Shown here piece after piece: positions 1 to 7,557 of a stretch of DNA of 53,699 bases. Each line of letters opens with the position of its first letter. Within the stretch, counting starts at the first letter, position 1. The notes under the pieces are model-generated. The model did no database searches, had not been told where the DNA came from, and saw only the letters and a list, made by a program, of their open reading frames with translations. Source of the DNA: Scatosoma sp045644545. GTDB lineage: Bacteria; Bacillota; Clostridia; Christensenellales; Borkfalkiaceae. The DNA lies in contig JAZRHC010000002.1 of the NCBI GenBank assembly GCA_045644545.1, forward strand, positions 1 through 53,699, given 5' to 3'. The position numbers and the translations under genes are program-made.

Positions 1-56
1 TAAACTGCGCTGAGTTTGAATTCTTTTGTATAGTGTTTACATTGTCCTTTGGGCAT
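1..56 (-). CDS. IS3-family transposase OrfA, N-terminal fragment (runs off window)
   Basis: Only the first 18 codons are inside the window. Read on the minus strand they begin MPKGQCKHYTKEFKLSAV, which matches the opening of HTH_Tnp_1-type OrfA proteins of IS3/IS150-like elements (the 'YTKEFKLxAV' motif). A strong ribosome site (CGGAGGAG) lies 6 nt before the ATG at position 56. The rest of OrfA and all of OrfB would lie left of the window. The assignment rests on the short motif and the IS-end-like sequence just upstream. A phage or domesticated HTH protein is the alternative. Confidence 0.6.
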   Translation of the reverse strand, partial: MPKGQCKHYTKEFKLSAV

Positions 57-120
57 AAAAGTCTCCTCCGTATTTCTATTATACTTGTCATTTGACTTTT
101 TGTCCAATTATTTTATACCA
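57..120 (-). mobile_element. Probable left end of an IS3/IS150-type insertion sequence
   Basis: Reading leftwards from position 120 on the minus strand, the sequence opens with TG and continues into an AT-rich stretch containing TAATTGGACAAAAAGTC. This resembles the terminal inverted repeats of IS150-group IS3 elements. The transposase promoter lies inside it: -35 TTGGAC at 107-102 and -10 TATAAT at 83-78, spacer 18. The other IS end is outside the window, so the boundary is inferred. Confidence 0.45.
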
Positions 121-125
121 CTTTC

Positions 126-165
126 CTTCGCTCAGAATGACGACGAACGGTCATTCTGAACGAAG
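126..165. repeat. Dispersed palindromic repeat (hairpin)
   Basis: Arms of 16 nt (126-141 and 150-165) pair with a single mismatch around an 8-nt loop. The sequence family CTTCGYTCAGAATGAC / GTCATTCTGAACGAAG is a common intergenic repeat in many bacterial genomes. It lies 5 nt outside the inferred IS end, between the transposase and the lipoprotein terminator. Confidence 0.6.
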
Positions 166-185
166 TGAAGAATCTCAAAACGAAA

Positions 186-216
186 AAACAGCGAGGGGAT
201 TTCCTCGCTGTTTTTC
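186..216. terminator. Rho-independent terminator after the large lipoprotein
   Basis: Stem of aacagcgagg/cctcgctgtt type around 187-214 flanked by A-runs and T-runs on both sides, so it can work in both directions. It sits 13 nt past the stop codon of the minus-strand lipoprotein. Confidence 0.75.
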
Positions 217-228
217 AATGCTTTTTAA

Positions 229-3200
229 TTAGTCGTTATACGGAGAATTTTCGTCTTTGGGTTCTTCCGTTTTCTTGACTTTTTTCGCCTTTTCCTTGCG
301 GGGCGAAGCTTTCTTTTCACGCTTTACGCGTACTCTCCTGCCGTGCTTTTTCAAAATGACTTTCCGCACGATCAAGCTCACAACCGCCAAAAGCAGTACC
401 GCCGCAACCGCAAGCGAGCTAATAAGAAGGAAGGTATTCGTTCCGGATTCGGTTGCCGTTTCCTCTTCGGTCGTCGTATCTTCTTCCGCGTCCGCGTCGG
501 CAGAGATCGTCGTGTTCGAAAGCGCGTAGTTCACGTAGACTTCGTATTCGCCGTCCGCCGCGTAGTTCAAGTACGCAACGCCTTCCTCGTTATAAGCAGA
601 GGTAAGGTAGTTTTTATAGGAATTCCCCACGCCGTTCTCGTCCTGCGTTTCGTCGTAGCGAAGGAAGTTCGGCGCGTCGTAGAAGGAGTAGCCGTCCTTG
701 AACATTTCGTTTGCCGCGCCTTCTCTATCGGCTAAAAGATCGTCGAAGTCTTCAAACGTGCCGGGGTCGTTGGAGTCGAACAGAACGTAGGAATTCGCTT
801 TGATTCGATCGTCCGCCTTGCCTTCGCGGTTGCCGCTCCACACTTCGAGGCGGTAGCTCTTCGCGTCCGCGCCCGCTTGCACGAAGAAGGTAACGGTTTG
901 CCACTTATCCGCGTTTTCCGCCGTGCCGACGATCTCAACTTTAAGCTCTTTCGCTTCGTTTGCCTGATAGCGCGCGATAGAAAGGGGAAGCTGCGTTACC
1001 TTGTCGCCCGCTTTCAGCTTACTCGTCGCATAATACGCGCCGTCTTTATCGTTGAAATAGAACGCAACGCCGTCGTTGCCGTCGTTCAGCCATTTTTCGT
1101 TATAATCGTAGGAAACGCCGCCGTCTGAAACGAGCAGGTTCTGCTCGTCGTCCTGTTCGGTATACGCCGAAAGGTTCGCATAGTACGCGTTCTTGCCGTT
1201 CGCCGCGATCAGCTCCTCTGCGCCCGACCAGTCTGCGTTGACTTTATACAGTCCGTTCGCTTGCAGCTTGAACGCGATATTCGATTTTTTCTTGTTCTCG
1301 GAAGGATCTTCCACGCAAACGTTGCCTTCGTCGTCGTACCAGAAGGAAGCCCGTCTTTCAACCGTCATCACCGATTTGGAATCGGTATTTTCCATATCCA
1401 CGAGGTAAACGGTTGCCACCGCGCCTTCGCTTACCTTCACGCGCAGGGATACTGCCGTAGGCTCGTTCGCCGTGAAGGTTTGGGTGCTGCTGCCGATAAA
1501 GCCGTAGGATTTGCTCGCTTCCGAGTTATAGATCAAAAGGGGTTGGGTTGCGGCGATCTCCAAGCCCTCGGTTTTTCCAAAGAGCGCGAGGACCTGTTCT
1601 TCCGTCGTGAGCCCCATTTTATTCAGCCAGTAGTTCTCGCCCGCCGTTTGCGCTTCCGCGAGATAGTTTGCCGCGTATTCTTTATTGATAAGTCCCGCGT
1701 ACTCGCTCGAATTCACGCTCGTATCCGTGCCGTTTTTGAGAACGTACGCGCTCCCGCCGACTACGCCGAGATAGTTTTTCGCGTTCGCGATATCCGTTTC
1801 AATCTCGTTCGTGGGGATATACGCCGCTTCGTCGAAGCCCGCGTCGCCCGCTTCTTCTTCCTCGTCCGCCGCAAGCGTTACCGTCTTTTCATACGTGTCC
1901 GCGCTCGCACATTCGTATTCCTCGTCGGTGAGGGAAATCGCGCGGAAAGAGGTAAACGCCGCAAAGCCGGGGTGATAATCGGACTTGCTCGTGCCGTCAA
2001 CCGTCGTCGAGCCGAAGGTGAACTTGATCGTGAAATACTGCGTTTTCGTTTCCGAAGCGTTTTCCACGTAGAACACGCATCTTTGCCAACCGTCGTAGAT
2101 ATCCTTTTCGTCGCCGATATCCACCGCGGTGATCGTCGTCGTGTCGATCGAGGAGATCGCCGTTTCGTTGCCGTCGGAATCAATAAGGATCGCGCCCGCG
2201 CCCGTGAAGCCTTCCATATCCGAAGTTTTCACGAAGAAGGAAATCGCCATCTTCTCGCCCGATCCGAGCGAGAAAAACTGTTCGGGCAGCTTCGCCGTGT
2301 ACGCCGCGCCGTCCGCGCTCATTAAAAGCACCGTCTTTTCGGAAGCGAAAAGGGTCTTGTCCTTGAAATAATTTTTATAAACGGAATCGCGATATACCTC
2401 GTTCGCGCCTTCTTTAAGCGTAGCGGTTTCGATTGCCGCAAAGCCGTTAAATGCGTTCGCAATATCGCTCGTCGTATCGAAGTCGAGCTGACCGTAGAGG
2501 GTTTGCCCTTCTTTCGGGTCTGCCGAAACGTAGCCGTTTTCTTCCGTCACGCCGAACGCGAAATCGACGGTTTCAAACGGTGCGCCCGTCCAGTCGTTGT
2601 TGGTTTCGCTGTTCATCGAAACGCCGAACGCCGTTTGCCCTGCGTGCGCGCCCTTTGCGTGCACTTCGAAAAGCTTGGAATCCGCGTCGTCGTCGAAATA
2701 CGTCCAGTTGTCCGCCGCGATCGAGGGCATTTCGTTGTTGTTGGTGTAAATTTCACATTCCACGTCGTCGAAGAAGGCGTAGCCGTTCACGTTCTCGAAG
2801 ATATCCGTGGTGACCGTGCCTTGCCCGAGCCCGAGCACGAGGGTGAAGGTGCTTTCCGCCACCGTCGAGCCTTCCAGCCAGAAGGTGTATTGCACCCAAC
2901 CGTTATTTTCCGTAACGCCCGCGGTGTTGATATTTTTCACCTGCATTTGATCGAGCGTTTTGCCGCCGACGGTGTGCGTAATTCCGATATACGCGCCCGC
3001 GTCCACTGCGCGTTGCGCCTCGCTCGTGCCCCAAACCTCTAAATCCATCGTTTTCACCCAAACGGAAAGCTTGGCGGAAGCGTTCGGCTCTAAGGTTACC
3101 GTCGAGGACGAGGTGTATTTTTGCGCCGTACCGCGGTTGTCCGTGTACTGGTTGTGGATCATCAAAAGATAGGGGTCGTAGCCATCCGCGCCCACGGCGT

Positions 3201-3768
3201 CGTGCGTGCCGGGGTTGTAGTTTGCTTCCGAGAATTCGGGGATATCGTCCGCGTCGATATTGAACGCGTCGGTATCTTCGTCGTAGAAATCGAGATCCTC
3301 GTAATCCTCGTCCGTTTCGTCCTCGTACGCTTCTGCGAATTTGAGCTTGTCGTACGCGGACATCTTCGACCATTTTTCTTTCGCTTGCGCTTCGGTGAGC
3401 GAAGCGGGGTCTAAGTCGATCGCGGACTTGGTGAGATTATTCCACTTCTCGTCGGAAACGTCGATAATACCGCTCGCCGCCTTCGAGGTTTGTCCGCTCG
3501 CCGTTTTTGCCCAGCCGGACGGGGAAGTGAGAATCAGGTTCGTGTCCTTTCTGCTGTTGTACTGAAAACTCGCGTTGAGAATAGGGGAGATCCCCGGGTC
3601 TTTATCGACCGTTTCCGTGCTTTCCGTATCCGTTTCCGAATCGGAAGAGGAAGAGGACGAGGAATCGCCGCAAGCCGCGAGCGTCGCGATTGCGGAGGAG
3701 ACCATCATCAAGCTTAAACACAGCGCAAGAAGCTTTTTATGCTTGCTTTTTTTGAAACTTTCTGCCAT
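229..3768 (-). CDS. Very large surface lipoprotein with C-terminal membrane anchor, function unknown
   Basis: 1179 residues. A Lys-rich n-region, a hydrophobic segment and a lipobox (LAAC, Cys33) mark an exported lipoprotein. It is followed by a Ser/Asp/Glu/Thr-rich linker and then a long acidic ectodomain. Within it at least three stretches look alike (around residues 290-345, 580-650 and 990-1040): a W-x-x-VTFFV-like strand, a hydrophobic strand, then a segment ending GYAFFD or YVLFD, which suggests beta-sandwich (jelly-roll, CBM-like) domains. A single transmembrane helix near residues 1115-1137 is followed by a strongly basic tail (~42 residues). The ribosome site AAAGGTGG precedes the ATG. 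It is probably a cell-surface binding or scaffold protein; I recognise no named family. Having both a lipobox and a C-terminal helix is unusual. Confidence 0.8.
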   Translation of the reverse strand: MAESFKKSKHKKLLALCLSLMMVSSAIATLAACGDSSSSSSSDSETDTESTETVDKDPGISPILNASFQYNSRKDTNLILTSPSGWAKTASGQTSKAASGIIDVSDEKWNNLTKSAIDLDPASLTEAQAKEKWSKMSAYDKLKFAEAYEDETDEDYEDLDFYDEDTDAFNIDADDIPEFSEANYNPGTHDAVGADGYDPYLLMIHNQYTDNRGTAQKYTSSSTVTLEPNASAKLSVWVKTMDLEVWGTSEAQRAVDAGAYIGITHTVGGKTLDQMQVKNINTAGVTENNGWVQYTFWLEGSTVAESTFTLVLGLGQGTVTTDIFENVNGYAFFDDVECEIYTNNNEMPSIAADNWTYFDDDADSKLFEVHAKGAHAGQTAFGVSMNSETNNDWTGAPFETVDFAFGVTEENGYVSADPKEGQTLYGQLDFDTTSDIANAFNGFAAIETATLKEGANEVYRDSVYKNYFKDKTLFASEKTVLLMSADGAAYTAKLPEQFFSLGSGEKMAISFFVKTSDMEGFTGAGAILIDSDGNETAISSIDTTTITAVDIGDEKDIYDGWQRCVFYVENASETKTQYFTIKFTFGSTTVDGTSKSDYHPGFAAFTSFRAISLTDEEYECASADTYEKTVTLAADEEEEAGDAGFDEAAYIPTNEIETDIANAKNYLGVVGGSAYVLKNGTDTSVNSSEYAGLINKEYAANYLAEAQTAGENYWLNKMGLTTEEQVLALFGKTEGLEIAATQPLLIYNSEASKSYGFIGSSTQTFTANEPTAVSLRVKVSEGAVATVYLVDMENTDSKSVMTVERRASFWYDDEGNVCVEDPSENKKKSNIAFKLQANGLYKVNADWSGAEELIAANGKNAYYANLSAYTEQDDEQNLLVSDGGVSYDYNEKWLNDGNDGVAFYFNDKDGAYYATSKLKAGDKVTQLPLSIARYQANEAKELKVEIVGTAENADKWQTVTFFVQAGADAKSYRLEVWSGNREGKADDRIKANSYVLFDSNDPGTFEDFDDLLADREGAANEMFKDGYSFYDAPNFLRYDETQDENGVGNSYKNYLTSAYNEEGVAYLNYAADGEYEVYVNYALSNTTISADADAEEDTTTEEETATESGTNTFLLISSLAVAAVLLLAVVSLIVRKVILKKHGRRVRVKREKKASPRKEKAKKVKKTEEPKDENSPYND

Positions 3769-3866
3769 ATAACCACCTTTGGTTTGTTGTTCGTATCGTT
3801 TCCCCGCTTAGGGGCGCGTATTCTTTTTTTCGAGGCTTCGAATTTCGAGAATACCTGTACCTTACT

Positions 3867-3895
3867 ATTTTAATATAAAATCGATTTAGAATCAA
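3867..3895 (-). promoter_or_regulatory. Promoter of the large lipoprotein gene
   Basis: -35 TTGATT (3895-3890) and -10 TAAAAT (3872-3867), spacer 17 nt. It lies about 100 nt upstream of the start codon, leaving a leader of roughly 90 nt. Confidence 0.5.
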
Positions 3896-4008
3896 GCGTT
3901 TATGGTGAGAATTAGACGAAAAATTTTTATAAAATAAAAAAAATTACGCAAAATACGGATATACGCGCTCGGTTTTTTCGATTTCGGCGCGCGGGAAAGG
4001 AGAAAAAT

Positions 4009-4374
4009 ATGACGCAGACGGCGAAAATCAACGCGCGGCGGATTTTTTGCGGAACGCTTGTGGGCGCGGCGAACAGCTTATTCGGCGGGGGCGGGGGAAT
4101 GCTCGCCGTGCCCCTTTTGGAAAAGACGGGACTTTCCGAAAAGCAAGCGCACGCCACGGCGATTTTAGTGATTTTGCCCGTGTCGGCGTTTTCGTTTTTC
4201 TTGTATCTTTTTAAGGGAATGTACGATTTTTCCGTTCTCATTCCGACGGCGATCGGGGTGAGCGCGGGCGGATTTTTAGGCGCGCGGCTTTTGGGGAAAA
4301 TACCCGTCAAATTCGTTAATCCGATCTTCGCGGCGTTGCAGCTTTTTGCGGGGCTATGGCTGATTTTTTCGTGA
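4009..4374 (+). CDS. Half-size TSUP (TauE/SafE) transporter, first subunit
   Basis: 121 residues with about four membrane helices. The N-terminal motif GAANSLFGGGGGMLAVPLL is the typical glycine-rich start of a TauE/SafE repeat. Family members (sulfite, sulfonate or other organic anion exporters) are normally ~250 residues built from two such repeats, and this one has a single repeat. The ribosome site AAAGGAG sits 5 nt from the ATG. A second half-size member follows 242 nt downstream on the same strand, so the two probably assemble as a heterodimer. The substrate cannot be told from sequence. Confidence 0.8.
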   Translation: MTQTAKINARRIFCGTLVGAANSLFGGGGGMLAVPLLEKTGLSEKQAHATAILVILPVSAFSFFLYLFKGMYDFSVLIPTAIGVSAGGFLGARLLGKIPVKFVNPIFAALQLFAGLWLIFS

Positions 4375-4589
4375 AAAGTAGACTTTTCACGAAGTGAATT
4401 TTTTTTACTCTGTAAAAAGTTAATTTTGCCTGACGGCAAGTGAAATTTTTGCTTTCGCAAAAGTGAATTAGCTCCGCAGTTGCAGTAGAAATTTTACCAC
4501 TACTTGCGCCGTAGGCGCAAACTTCACTTTCACCCTTTGGGTGAAAAATTCACTTGATTTATCAAACTTCACTTTTCACGAAGTGAAAA
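4371..4589. repeat. Array of short perfect hairpins between the two TSUP halves
   Basis: At least six small hairpins follow one another: 4371-4390 (9-bp arms, overlapping the stop codon of the upstream gene), 4426-4439 (5 bp), 4447-4462 (6 bp, TTTGC type), 4504-4520 (7 bp, ttgcgcc/ggcgcaa), 4528-4546 (8 bp, tttcaccc/gggtgaaa) and 4573-4589 (7 bp, ttttcac/gtgaaaa), plus a weaker one at 4554-4565. Loops are only 2-4 nt. They are separated by the recurring linker ACTTCAC or its complement AGTGAA. No ORF is evident. It is a composite palindromic repeat, not a CRISPR. Confidence 0.75.
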
Positions 4590-4616
4590 ACTTCACTTCA
4601 CTATAAGGAGCTTTCA

Positions 4617-4988
4617 ATGTCCTTTTATCTCTATCTTCTACTCGGCTTTTTAGGCGGCGTGCCCGCGGGAATGGGTATGGGCGGCGGCACGGTCACTATT
4701 CCCCTTTTAACCCTCGTCGGGGGCGTGGGGCAGAAGATCGCGCAGTCGGCGAATCTGTTTTCCTTTCTGCCGATGAGCGCGCCTGCGCTGCGTATCCACG
4801 CCCAAAACGGATTTCTTAAAACGGAAGGGCTTCTTTGGATTATTCTCCCCGCCTTCCTCGTCGGCGCGGCGGGAACGTTTTTCGCGGCGGCGTTGCCCTC
4901 GAAAACGCTCGGAAAGCTTTTCGGCGGGTTTTTGATCGCGCTGTCTTTTTTGACGGTTTATCAGTCTTTTTCCGCGCAAAAGGATTGA
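4617..4988 (+). CDS. Half-size TSUP (TauE/SafE) transporter, second subunit
   Basis: 123 residues with about four membrane helices. The opening, GFLGGVPAGMGMGGGTVTIPLL, is the signature of a TauE/SafE repeat. The ribosome site AAGGAG lies 6 nt before the ATG. It is about half the usual length and pairs with the 121-residue member upstream. The two are related but not near-identical, as expected for the two halves of an ancestral inverted-repeat transporter encoded separately. Confidence 0.8.
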   Translation: MSFYLYLLLGFLGGVPAGMGMGGGTVTIPLLTLVGGVGQKIAQSANLFSFLPMSAPALRIHAQNGFLKTEGLLWIILPAFLVGAAGTFFAAALPSKTLGKLFGGFLIALSFLTVYQSFSAQKD

Positions 4989-5040
4989 CGGGCTTGTAAA
5001 AACGCAAGAAAAAGAAAAGAATAAAAATTTTGGATACGCA

Positions 5041-5080
5041 AACGGCATAGGGGGACTAACGCTCCCCCGTTTTGTTTTTT
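5041..5080 (+). terminator. Terminator after the TSUP pair
   Basis: Stem ggggga (5050-5055) / tccccc (5063-5068), then cgttttgtttttt. It closes the TSUP unit. The rest of 4989-5355 is AT-rich non-coding sequence leading into the Ppx/GppA promoter. Confidence 0.7.
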
Positions 5081-5196
5081 AACCGCTAAACTTATATTTA
5101 TATAAAAAACGGGATAAAAATATACAAAAAAAGTACGGTTAAAATGTCGAAAATGAAGAAATTTACAAAAACGGGCAAAAATTTTTAAAAAGGGTA

Positions 5197-5248
5197 TTTA
5201 CAAATGCGTTTTTATATGGTAAACTATGGGAAAACTTAACGGTATAAT
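5197..5248 (+). promoter_or_regulatory. Promoter region of ppx/gppA
   Basis: Two overlapping candidates are visible: TTTACA (5197-5202) with TAAACT (5220-5225), spacer 17; and a perfect TATAAT (5243-5248) with only a weak -35. The second leaves a leader of about 100 nt. Which one is used cannot be decided from sequence. Confidence 0.4.
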
Positions 5249-5355
5249 AGAGCGTTCTTTATTTTTTTCAGCTCGCAAAAAATTCGTTAAAAATAAAAGT
5301 TTATATAGATTCACGGCGGAGAGAAACTCGCCAAAGAAGGAAAAGGAAGGTTAAA

Positions 5356-6867
5356 GTGGAAAAAATCGGCATTATTGATTTAGGTTCGAATTCGGCAAGG
5401 CTCGTTATCGCGGAACTGTTTACGGACGGGCATTATATGGTCGTGGACGAGCTCAAAGAGAGCGTTCGTCTCGGTCAGGATATGGAAAGAGACGGGTTTT
5501 TAAAACCCCAAAGAGTGGCGGAAACCATCAAGACGCTCAAAATGTTCAAAAGGCTTTGCGACGCGCGCGGCGTGGAGCGGATTATCGCGGTGGCGACGGC
5601 GGCGGTGCGCCGCGCAAAGAACCAGCGTTCTTTCCTCGACGAAATACAGGCGACCTGTAACTTGAAAATTCGCGTGCTTTCGGAAGAGGAAGAAGCCATT
5701 TTAGTTTATCGCGGGGTGATTAACTCGATGGATATTCCCAAGGGGCTTATCCTCGAAATCGGCGGCGGAAGCACCAAGATCGTTTACTATAACAGAAGAA
5801 ATCTTTTGCACTACGCGTCCTTGCCCTTCGGCGCGGTTACGCTCACCGAGTTGTTTGCAAACGCTCCCTCGCCCGAGGAAGCGGCGGCGCACGTGGAAGA
5901 ATTCTTCACCGAACAGCTCAAAAAATTGCCTTGGCTCAAAGAGGTAGACCCCGAAGCGCAAATGATCGGCGTGGGCGGTTCGTTCAGAAACCTCTTTAAG
6001 ATCGTCAAGCTCGTGAAAAAATACCCCCTCGACACCGTGCATAACTATAACGTAGCGGTGGAGGATTTTGCGGGCGTTTATAATATGGTGCGCGCGCTCG
6101 ACGTGGAAAAACGCAAGAAGATCAAAGGGCTTTCTCCTTCCCGCGCGGACATTATGCCCGCGGCGATGGCGATTATCAAGTCGTTCGTCGATTATATGAA
6201 CGTCAACAAATTCGTTCTCGGCGGCAACGGATTGCGCGAAGGCATTATGATCAATCAGGCGATGCCCATCACCCTCGAAAAGCCTATTTCCGACGTTTTG
6301 GGTTACAGCCTCAACACCCTCGTGAAATACTACGGCTGCGATCTTGCGCACGTGGAGCACGTGGTGCAGCTTTCCGTGCAGCTTTTCAAGCAGCTTCGCG
6401 TGTTGCATAAGTTCTCCCGTCAATACTTAAAAATCTTGAAGATCGCGGCGTTTATGCACGATTGCGGTATGCGCGTGAAATACTATAATCACGCAAGGCA
6501 CAGCTGGTATATGACGTTGAACTCGTCCATTTGCGGCGCGACCCATCGCGAGATCGTTTTGGCGGCGTTCGTCGCGGGCTGTCATAACCGCGAGGATATC
6601 AATATGCTCGACTGGACGCGATATAAGGATATCGTCCTTGAAGAGGATCTCGACGCGGTGAAAAAGCTCGGCGTTTTGCTTCGGATAGCGGAGTGCTTGG
6701 ACAGAAGCGCAGGCGGGCTCGTAACGGGGGTAAACTGCGACGTTTTGGGCGATTCCGTGATTATGAAAACGGAAGTGACGGGCGACGCGGCGCTTGAAAT
6801 CCGCGCGGCGGAAAAGGCGAACGGCGAGTTCAAAAAAGCCTTCCGCAAAAACCTCGAAATTCTGTAA
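5356..6867 (+). CDS. ppx: Ppx/GppA family exopolyphosphatase / pppGpp phosphohydrolase
   Basis: 503 residues, GTG start after a GGAAGG ribosome site. The N-terminal actin-fold domain shows the phosphate-binding motifs DLGSNSARL (residues 8-16) and LEIGGGSTKI (132-141). The C-terminal domain is HD-like with HDCG at about 368-371 and further conserved histidines. This is the two-domain arrangement of bacterial Ppx2/GppA proteins, which hydrolyse inorganic polyphosphate or pppGpp. Which substrate this one prefers is not decidable here. It is monocistronic, with a terminator 15 nt after the stop. Confidence 0.85.
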   Translation: MEKIGIIDLGSNSARLVIAELFTDGHYMVVDELKESVRLGQDMERDGFLKPQRVAETIKTLKMFKRLCDARGVERIIAVATAAVRRAKNQRSFLDEIQATCNLKIRVLSEEEEAILVYRGVINSMDIPKGLILEIGGGSTKIVYYNRRNLLHYASLPFGAVTLTELFANAPSPEEAAAHVEEFFTEQLKKLPWLKEVDPEAQMIGVGGSFRNLFKIVKLVKKYPLDTVHNYNVAVEDFAGVYNMVRALDVEKRKKIKGLSPSRADIMPAAMAIIKSFVDYMNVNKFVLGGNGLREGIMINQAMPITLEKPISDVLGYSLNTLVKYYGCDLAHVEHVVQLSVQLFKQLRVLHKFSRQYLKILKIAAFMHDCGMRVKYYNHARHSWYMTLNSSICGATHREIVLAAFVAGCHNREDINMLDWTRYKDIVLEEDLDAVKKLGVLLRIAECLDRSAGGLVTGVNCDVLGDSVIMKTEVTGDAALEIRAAEKANGEFKKAFRKNLEIL

Positions 6868-6882
6868 AATTCAAAAAAAGAG

Positions 6883-6920
6883 CCGCTTTCCCTCTGAATC
6901 GGGGAGTGAAAGCGGTTTTT
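6883..6920 (+). terminator. Terminator after ppx/gppA
   Basis: Stem ccgctttc (6883-6890) / gaaagcgg (6908-6915) followed by TTTTT. It ends only about 20 nt before the maf start, so maf must have a promoter near the hairpin or depend on read-through. Confidence 0.7.
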
Positions 6921-6939
6921 CCGTTGTTGAGGAAACAAG

Positions 6940-7524
6940 ATGAACTACGAATATATTCTCGCGAGCGCGTCCCCGAGAAGAAAAGAGCTTTTAAAAGAGA
7001 TCGTGCCCGAATTTAAAATCGTGCCCTCGAAGGCGGACGAGAGCGTTTCGGGCGACCCTTCGCCGAAAAAGCTCGTTCAAACGCTTGCCGAACGCAAGGC
7101 GCGGGAGGTTTCCGCGTTGCCCGAAAACGAAGGAAAAATCGTGCTCGGCTCGGACACGGTGGTGGCGCTCGGCGATAAAATCTTAGGAAAACCCGCCGAC
7201 GAAGCGGAGGCAAAGCGTATGCTTGAAAACCTTTCGGGGAATAAGCATTTCGTGTGGACGGGGGTTTGTTTTGCCCGCACGAAAAAGGGCGTGACGAAAA
7301 CGCTGGTTTCCGCCGTAAAGACCGCGGTGTATTTTGAAAAGCTTTCCGAGGAATGGATCGAAAGCTATATCGCGGGCGGCTCGCCGATGGATAAGGCGGG
7401 CGCGTACGGCGTGCAAGACGGCGGACTCGTCAAAAAGCTCAAAGGGAGCTATTCGAACGTGGTTGGCTTGCCGGTGGAGCATTGTAGAAAACGTATTCAA
7501 AGGATAGAGAAAAAAGGACTGTAA
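6940..7524 (+). CDS. maf: Maf-family nucleotide pyrophosphatase
   Basis: 194 residues, the usual length. The N-terminal signature ILASASPRRKELL (residues 6-18) and the metal-binding loop GSDTVV (about 69-74) identify the Maf/HAM1-like fold, which hydrolyses dTTP, UTP or modified pyrimidine NTPs to limit their incorporation and influences septation. It is followed 33 nt later by an MreB-like gene, echoing the maf-mre clusters of Firmicutes, although mreC and mreD are absent here. Confidence 0.9.
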   Translation: MNYEYILASASPRRKELLKEIVPEFKIVPSKADESVSGDPSPKKLVQTLAERKAREVSALPENEGKIVLGSDTVVALGDKILGKPADEAEAKRMLENLSGNKHFVWTGVCFARTKKGVTKTLVSAVKTAVYFEKLSEEWIESYIAGGSPMDKAGAYGVQDGGLVKKLKGSYSNVVGLPVEHCRKRIQRIEKKGL

Positions 7525-7557
7525 AATGCGCCGTAAAAAACGGCGGGAGTGAGGGGT

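Noticed and set aside
4371..4589. CRISPR array
   Set aside because: No identical repeats with unique spacers; hairpin stems differ and no cas genes occur in the window.
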